32,786 nt of DNA from Fidelibacterota bacterium (GTDB lineage Bacteria; Fidelibacterota; UBA8477). The first letter of the stretch is position 1, and each line of letters begins with the position of its first letter. The notes under the pieces were generated by a model. It saw nothing but the letters and a program-made list of their open reading frames with translations, made no database searches and was not told where the DNA came from. A program made the position numbers and the translations under genes. Below are positions 28,132 through 32,786 of this stretch, piece after piece. The stretch is taken from positions 1-32,786 of the forward strand of contig JAIPJQ010000014.1 in the NCBI GenBank assembly GCA_021734065.1, given 5' to 3'.

Positions 28132-28518
28132 TTAACCGGACGATTCCAATAGGTCACGCCCGGCCAACTCAAGTGAAAACGCGGGGATGCAAATAGCCCA
28201 GTAAATCGCCATTTTTCCGTGCGGATTTTCGTACTGTACCCTTGTTCCACGGTTAACCGAGAGCACTTGTCCTGCAGAGATTTCCAAACTTTTCCCATTA
28301 ATAGTCACCTGTAGCTGCCCATCCAGCATAATCGTGATTTCATCGAATGCAGGTGTTTGCGCCGGTTCTGACCAGCCAGCTGGCGCTTCCATGCGCGCCA
28401 CACTCACGCGGTCGGTATCGGTATTTACCCGCCCCAGATATTCATGAATTTGTTTCCCACCCGGAACGGGAATCGCCGTTGGTTGGTCAATCAACAGATA
28501 TGCGTCATTTTGTTTCAT
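28132..28518 (-). CDS. Small cupin-domain protein
   Basis: A 128-residue protein with a single cupin (double-stranded beta-helix) domain. The second half shows the usual pattern: DEITIMLDGQLQVTINGK, then ISAGQVLSVNRGTRVQYENP. Cupin motif 1 lacks the classical HxH pair (it reads SEPAQTPAFDEITIMLDG), so metal binding is doubtful; the glutamate in DEI may remain. It is convergent with the lipoprotein gene and divergent from hsp20. The layout resembles EutQ-like or regulatory small cupins. No function can be assigned. Confidence 0.8.
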   Translation of the reverse strand: MKQNDAYLLIDQPTAIPVPGGKQIHEYLGRVNTDTDRVSVARMEAPAGWSEPAQTPAFDEITIMLDGQLQVTINGKSLEISAGQVLSVNRGTRVQYENPHGKMAIYWAICIPAFSLELAGRDLLESSG

Positions 28519-28829
28519 TCGCTCCCTCTCTCTTTCATTGTCTCAGAAAAATAGCGTTTTCGCACCGCTCGAACACATGGTTTTTCCAGCCGCCAATCTG
28601 GCAGGATCTGGCATAGAATTTTAATTGTCTGCCATATATGCGATTATCTGGAAAAGTAAATCAGGCTGAACAGGCTAAAGTGTGTCAACATGGCTCAAAT
28701 ATGGAATTGGCACGCTTCTGGAGATAGAAAAGGGCGAAATGAGTTGAACTTTGAAAAGTGGGAGCAAGATCAACTGTGAAACGAGAATTACACAAATCAA
28801 TCAACGATTCAAATATGGAGGATCTAACC
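28519..28829. other. Divergent non-coding region before hsp20
   Basis: This region lies between the cupin (-) and hsp20 (+) genes. I find no CIRCE repeat and no clear sigma-32 promoter. A perfect sigma-54 -24 half (TGGCACG, 28708-28714) occurs, but the -12 half reads TGGA, so I do not call a promoter. Nothing coding is evident. Confidence 0.35.
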
Positions 28830-29267
28830 ATGACACTTGTACGCTATAACCCCAGTGTAACTTTACCGCGCCTTTCCAAGACCTTTGACGAAATGTTCAA
28901 ATCTTTCTTTGAGGAAGGTGATGACATGCGTCCGGTCTGGCGTCCCGCAATGGATGTCCGGGATGAGGGCAAGGAGTACAAAGTCTCTTTCATGCTGCCG
29001 GGTTTCGATCGGAAAGACATCAATGTTTCTTTCAAGAAGAATACTCTGATTGTAAAGGCTGAGCAGAAGAAGGAAGAGAAGAAAGAAGAGCAGGATGACT
29101 ATCTGGTGCGCGAAATCAGCCGCGGTTCCTACATGCGGTCCATTGAATTACCGGATGATGTGGAAGCTGACAAAATCTCTGCTGACTACAGCGCTGGAAT
29201 TCTGACCCTGACACTGCCCAAGTCCAAACAGGAAGTGGCCCGGGAAATCTCAATCAATGTGAAGTAA
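28830..29267 (+). CDS. hsp20: Small heat shock protein, Hsp20/alpha-crystallin family
   Basis: A 145-residue ATP-independent chaperone that holds unfolding proteins in the cytosol. The alpha-crystallin domain spans about residues 38-140, with MDVRDEGKEYKVSFMLPGFD, a charged loop rich in K and E, and the signature ADYSAGILTLTLPK. The C-terminal IxI anchor is ISI in REISINVK. ATG 28830 has GGAGG eight bases upstream; a longer in-frame reading from 28758 is rejected. A 67-codon gene follows after 12 bases and likely shares the transcript. Confidence 0.95.
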   Translation: MTLVRYNPSVTLPRLSKTFDEMFKSFFEEGDDMRPVWRPAMDVRDEGKEYKVSFMLPGFDRKDINVSFKKNTLIVKAEQKKEEKKEEQDDYLVREISRGSYMRSIELPDDVEADKISADYSAGILTLTLPKSKQEVAREISINVK

Positions 29268-29279
29268 TCTGGTGATTCA

Positions 29280-29483
29280 ATGAATTTTGACTTCACGATA
29301 TTTCTGAACAAAGTAGCTATGGGGATGGTGGAAGACCATCCCCTGGCTCACTGGTTGGAGCTGGAGCAACCAGATACTAGTGATGTAAATGAGTGGTCCT
29401 TATTGAACGAGAAACAAATGCATCATTTAGAAGAATGGATCACGTACCAATTGTCTCATGCCAAGACCTGGGGTAACGCCTGA
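29280..29483 (+). CDS. Small hypothetical protein downstream of hsp20
   Basis: A 67-residue acidic protein that I do not recognise. It has no signal peptide, cysteine or membrane segment, and its second half (EKQMHHLEEWITYQLSHAKTW) is likely helical. Twelve bases separate it from hsp20, and a good terminator follows, which favours a real co-transcribed gene. The ribosome site (CTGGTGA) is weak. It may be a short partner or a chance frame. Confidence 0.55.
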   Translation: MNFDFTIFLNKVAMGMVEDHPLAHWLELEQPDTSDVNEWSLLNEKQMHHLEEWITYQLSHAKTWGNA

Positions 29484-29514
29484 AAAACCCCGGCTTAATC
29501 ATAGATAGATGTGA

Positions 29515-29543
29515 AACAGGGACCGGAAATGGGTCCCTGTTTT
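29515..29543 (+). terminator. Intrinsic terminator after the hsp20 unit
   Basis: AACAGGGACC pairs with GGTCCCTGTT around a seven-base loop, ending in TTTT. It closes the hsp20 transcript and may also slow transcription from the convergent argF. Confidence 0.85.
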
Positions 29544-29618
29544 GCGTTTGCCGTGATTTTTTGTGGACGCGACGACTGCAATGATTGGCTAATTCGTAAG
29601 TTGTGCGCTTAAAAGATC

Positions 29619-30554
29619 TTACAGCTTGATATCTGCGCCACCGGAGCGGGCCAGCATCACCATAATGGCTTTTTGTGCATGCAATCGATTTTCCGCTTCG
29701 TCAAATACCACTGATTGAGGTCCATTCAGTACTTCGTCGGTAATTTCTTCATTGTAATGAGCCGGCAAACAATGCATTACAATGGCATTTGACTTGGCGT
29801 AGGCAAGCAATTCTTCGTTCACCTGGAATGATGTGAAATCCATCAAGCGCTGTTGCCGCTCTGCTTCCTGTCCCATCGAGGTCCACACATCGGTATAGAT
29901 CACGTCAGCCTCTTTGGCGGCGGTGATGGGATCGTGGACAATTTCAATCTCACTCACTCCCGCATCCCGGGCATAGGCCAGGGTTTCCGCATCGGGTTCG
30001 TATCCTTCGGGTCCGGCAATGACAAGATGAAACGGCATCAGTGTTGAAAAATTCAGGAACGAATTACACACATTATTGCCATCGCCGATAAACACAATTT
30101 TTTGACCTTCAATCGTTCCGCGATGCTCCTGAATGGTTAGCATATCAGCCATGATTTGACAAGGATGGTTATAATCGGTGAGTCCATTAATAACAGGCAC
30201 GGTGGCGTATTCCGCCAATTCCAGCATATACTTGTGGTCAAACAGTCGGGCCATAATCCAGTTGTTGTACCTGGAAATGACGCGGGCAATGTCTTTCACG
30301 GCTTCCCGCTTCCCAATGCCGATGTCATTGGGACTGAGGTACAGTGCATGCCCGCCAAACTGGTACATCCCCGTTTCAAAGCTTATGCGGGTTCGTGCGG
30401 ATGGTTTGGAGAAAATCATGGCCATGGACTGGCCCTTGAAAAAATGATGTTCCTCGCCATTCCGTACCTTTGATTTCAACTTCCGGGCGATATCAAAAGT
30501 CTCATTAAGTTCTGCTTTCGTGAAATCCGTTACATGTAAAAAATCTCGCTTCAC
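29619..30554 (-). CDS. argF: Ornithine carbamoyltransferase
   Basis: A 311-residue cytosolic enzyme making citrulline from ornithine and carbamoyl phosphate in arginine synthesis (or the reverse in arginine breakdown). The carbamoyl-phosphate site is SARTRISFE (52-60; Ala replaces the more common Thr, as in several known relatives) plus the motif HPCQIMAD (130-137). The ornithine side shows TDVWTSMGQE (221-230) and HCLPAHYNEEITDEV (from 261). The length is normal for the family. The GTG start at 30554 has GGAGG a few bases upstream, which decides it. No other arginine genes are in view, so the direction of use is open. Confidence 0.95.
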   Translation of the reverse strand: MKRDFLHVTDFTKAELNETFDIARKLKSKVRNGEEHHFFKGQSMAMIFSKPSARTRISFETGMYQFGGHALYLSPNDIGIGKREAVKDIARVISRYNNWIMARLFDHKYMLELAEYATVPVINGLTDYNHPCQIMADMLTIQEHRGTIEGQKIVFIGDGNNVCNSFLNFSTLMPFHLVIAGPEGYEPDAETLAYARDAGVSEIEIVHDPITAAKEADVIYTDVWTSMGQEAERQQRLMDFTSFQVNEELLAYAKSNAIVMHCLPAHYNEEITDEVLNGPQSVVFDEAENRLHAQKAIMVMLARSGGADIKL

Positions 30555-30641
30555 AACGCCTCCGCAATCCCATTCCGGGGTTATAGGTAATTAAAAGATA
30601 AGTGATTGTTATTCATTTGATTGTGGACCAAAAATGTCTGA

Positions 30642-30671
30642 ATAAAAAACCACCCGGTTGCCGCGGGTGGT
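30642..30671 (-). terminator. Intrinsic terminator of the hslVU operon
   Basis: On the minus strand ACCACCCG pairs with CGGGTGGT around a seven-base loop, followed by a run of T (TTTTTTATT). It lies about 100 bases after the hslU stop and before argF, so it ends the hslVU transcript. Confidence 0.88.
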
Positions 30672-30771
30672 TCAATATTGATGGTGCTGCGTATCCCTTG
30701 TCAGACAGGATGAATGTTTGTAGCACGGAGATAAACACAAGGATGGTCATTCAACTCCTCGAAAACCGGGC

Positions 30772-32133
30772 TTAAAGGATATACCGGCTCAGATCCTGGT
30801 CTTCCATGTAGTCCTCGAATGCCTCCGTCACCTTTTTCTTGGTGATGCGGATTTTTTTCGTCTTAATGTCGTCGGGCAGGTCAAACATGATGCTATCCAA
30901 CAGCCGGCTCATAATCGTGTGGAGCCGGCGGGCACCAATATTTTCGGTGGTATCGTTCACCTTGTAAGCCACATGGGCGATTTCTTTAATCGCTTCGTCA
31001 TTGAAACTAAGCGCCGCGCCATCGGCTTCAACCAATGCCTGATATTGTTTGATCAGTGCGGAGCGTGGCAGGGTGAGGATTTTGACAAAGTCCTCTTCCG
31101 TGAGATTGTCAAGCTCCACCCGAATAGGAAAGCGCCCCTGCAGTTCGGGAATCAAATCGGAAGGTTTGGCGATATGAAAAGCCCCGGCGGCGATGAATAG
31201 CACATGATCGGTGCGGACAGTCCCGTATTTGGTTTTGACTGTACTGCCTTCAACAATGGGCAGAATGTCCCGCTGTACGCCCTCCCGGGACACATCCGGT
31301 CCGGATCCGGCATGCTCTCCGGCAATTTTATCGATTTCATCAATAAAGACGATGCCTGCTTCTTCAGCGCGACGCAGCGCCTCTGCCTGGACCTTATCCA
31401 TATCAATGAGCTTATGCGCTTCTTCATCGATTAAAATTTTGCGTGCTTCTGCCACACTGACCTTTTTTATCCGGTTTTTCTTGGGCATGGCGTTGCCCAG
31501 CATATCCTGCAGATTCATACCCAGGTCATCCATTCCCAGCGGGCCGAATACCTGCATCATGGGCGTGGCGTCCTGCTGAACCTTTAATTCCACCTCACGA
31601 TCCTCAAATTCACCGGCCATGAGTTTTTCGTGCAACCGATTACGGGTCTTTTTATACCGCTCATAGTCCGGATCATCCTCTGTGGCATTTACGGGTCGCT
31701 TCACCGGTGGGAGGAGTAAATCCATCAGTCGTTCATTGGCATTTTCCTGTGCCTTGGTATGCACAATTTCCTGCTGCTCAGCTTTTACAATGTTAAAACT
31801 TACTTCCACCAGGTCGCGGATGATACTTTCTACATCGCGCCCCACATAGCCGATTTCTGTGAATTTTGATGCTTCTACTTTGATGAAGGGTGCTTGGGCA
31901 AGACTGGCGAGCCGCCGGGCGATTTCTGTTTTGCCTACACCTGTTGACCCGATCATGATGATGTTATTGGGGAGAATTTCGTTACGGATGTCACCGGTAA
32001 CCCGTTTCCGGCGCCAGCGATTCCGCAATGCGATGGCCACCGCCCGTTTGGCGGCATCCTGCCCGATGATGTGCTTGTCCAACTCATCCACGATTTCCCG
32101 TGGTGTAAATGTCTTAATACTTTTTTGAGTCAT
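30772..32133 (-). CDS. hslU: ATP-dependent protease ATPase subunit HslU
   Basis: A 453-residue AAA+ unfoldase that forms hexamers and feeds substrates to the HslV peptidase. Walker A is GSTGVGKTE (62-70), the pore loop is GYVG (95-98) and Walker B is IVFIDEID (261-268). The intermediate (I) domain spans roughly 110-240. The C-terminal tail DLSRYIL is the conserved segment that inserts into HslV and activates it. The length is close to E. coli HslU (443). It lies 33 bases downstream of hslV and ends before a strong terminator. Only a weak ribosome site is visible. Confidence 0.97.
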   Translation of the reverse strand: MTQKSIKTFTPREIVDELDKHIIGQDAAKRAVAIALRNRWRRKRVTGDIRNEILPNNIIMIGSTGVGKTEIARRLASLAQAPFIKVEASKFTEIGYVGRDVESIIRDLVEVSFNIVKAEQQEIVHTKAQENANERLMDLLLPPVKRPVNATEDDPDYERYKKTRNRLHEKLMAGEFEDREVELKVQQDATPMMQVFGPLGMDDLGMNLQDMLGNAMPKKNRIKKVSVAEARKILIDEEAHKLIDMDKVQAEALRRAEEAGIVFIDEIDKIAGEHAGSGPDVSREGVQRDILPIVEGSTVKTKYGTVRTDHVLFIAAGAFHIAKPSDLIPELQGRFPIRVELDNLTEEDFVKILTLPRSALIKQYQALVEADGAALSFNDEAIKEIAHVAYKVNDTTENIGARRLHTIMSRLLDSIMFDLPDDIKTKKIRITKKKVTEAFEDYMEDQDLSRYIL

Positions 32134-32166
32134 AATAATTCTGAGTAACCTTCACGAAAGAGCGGT

Positions 32167-32703
32167 TTATTTCAATTCCAGTACATTGATGTGCCGATTG
32201 GTGTAAATGCAAATATCCGCTGTGATTTCCAATGATTTCTGTACAATCTCCCGGGGATTTTTCTTTCCCGCTTCCACAAATGCCCGAGCAGCTGCAGTGG
32301 CATAGGGACTACCCGATCCGATGGACAGTACGCCGTCATCCGATTCCAGCACATCGCCGTTTCCGGAGATAATGAGACCATGCTCCTTATCCATCACCAC
32401 CAGCATGGCTTCCAATTGACGCAGGTATTTATCCATACGCCACTCTTTGGCTAGTTCGACTGCAGCCCGAATGAGATCGCCGTTGTACTCTTCCAGCCGC
32501 CCTTCAAATTTTTCAAACAGGGCAAATGCATCGGCTGCAGCTCCCGCAAATCCGGCCAGTACCGTAGCATTGAAGAGGGTGCGTATTTTTGTGGCGGAAT
32601 GCTTCATGACAGTTTCGCCAAATGTGACCTGCCCATCCCCGCCCAATGCGATTTTGCCATTGTGGCGTACACCCAGTATTGTTGTGGCGTGAAAATTTTC
32701 CAT
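32167..32703 (-). CDS. hslV: ATP-dependent protease peptidase subunit HslV
   Basis: A 178-residue proteasome-beta-like peptidase that forms double hexameric rings with HslU caps. The catalytic N-terminal threonine is in HATTILGVR: Thr7 of the precursor, so a six-residue propeptide (MENFHA) must be removed, unlike E. coli, where only Met is cut. GGDGQVTFG (21-29) and the site around [10 protein letters not shown] follow, and the S/G-rich block [15 protein letters not shown] near residue 130 is typical. It begins the hslVU operon; the 80 bases upstream to the window edge are AT-rich and may hold its promoter. Confidence 0.97.
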   Translation of the reverse strand: MENFHATTILGVRHNGKIALGGDGQVTFGETVMKHSATKIRTLFNATVLAGFAGAAADAFALFEKFEGRLEEYNGDLIRAAVELAKEWRMDKYLRQLEAMLVVMDKEHGLIISGNGDVLESDDGVLSIGSGSPYATAAARAFVEAGKKNPREIVQKSLEITADICIYTNRHINVLELK

Positions 32704-32786
32704 TTAACTGACCTAAATAATTGTAAATAATATGATTAATTGGAGTTCTGAATCAGGCTCAAACACGCGATTAATATAGAGCAAGA

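Noticed and set aside
28599..28614. TGGCAGGATCTGGCAT as a sigma-54 promoter
   Set aside because: The gap between the GG and GC doublets is nine bases, not ten.

Overview
The window looks like a chromosomal segment of a free-living, probably anaerobic or facultative, amino-acid-using bacterium. The clues are a branched-chain type 2-oxoacid:ferredoxin oxidoreductase, two different glutamate dehydrogenases, alanine dehydrogenase, HslUV, a sigma-54 activator and a citrate synthase of the mitochondrial (eukaryote-like) subfamily. That mix, together with long receiver/ATP-grasp proteins of the kind often annotated as 'phosphoenolpyruvate synthase' in Bacteroidota and relatives, suggests a member of the FCB group (Bacteroidota, Calditrichota, Marinimicrobia or neighbours). 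This placement is inference only. Many genes carry good GGAGG-type ribosome sites, but several long ones do not. No tRNA, rRNA, CRISPR array, insertion sequence or phage gene was seen.

Layout. 1-617: 3' end of citrate synthase, closed by a bidirectional terminator. 711-5366 (-): a 1551-residue fusion of an acyl-CoA synthetase, a long middle region with a degenerate kinase-like stretch, and a C-terminal GNAT acetyltransferase. 5654-7602 (+): a DASS/SLC13 carboxylate transporter, with a near-consensus sigma-54 promoter, and a small zinc-ribbon protein. 7778-9091 (+): an NAD-type glutamate dehydrogenase with a strong terminator. 9489-12567 (+): a soluble GAF-GAF histidine kinase overlapping an NtrC-type sigma-54 activator, again behind a good sigma-54 promoter. 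12933-13244 (+): a small protein with two copies of a four-cysteine motif. 13410-21164: two paralogous (-) strand proteins, each with a pseudo-receiver, a receiver and a PPDK-type ATP-grasp domain, on either side of an NADP-type glutamate dehydrogenase. 21375-27148 (+): a tight run of alanine dehydrogenase, acyl-CoA:acetate CoA-transferase, 2-oxoacid:ferredoxin oxidoreductase (ferredoxin, alpha and fused beta-gamma subunits) and a universal stress protein. 27236-29483: a phosphodiester glycosidase lipoprotein, a cupin (-), Hsp20 and a 67-residue unknown. 29619-32703 (-): ornithine carbamoyltransferase and hslV-hslU.

How it may fit together. Glutamate and alanine dehydrogenases remove amino groups to give 2-oxoacids. 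The ferredoxin oxidoreductase converts 2-oxoacids to acyl-CoA and reduced ferredoxin. The CoA-transferase can release the acid, and the DASS carrier can move di- or tricarboxylates. The kinase/NtrC pair is a plausible regulator, because the best sigma-54 promoters lie in front of the pair itself and of the carrier.

The least explained parts are the two receiver/ATP-grasp paralogues, which lack the phosphohistidine and PEP domains of true PEP synthase, the synthetase-kinase-like-GNAT fusion, and the double four-cysteine protein beside the activator.
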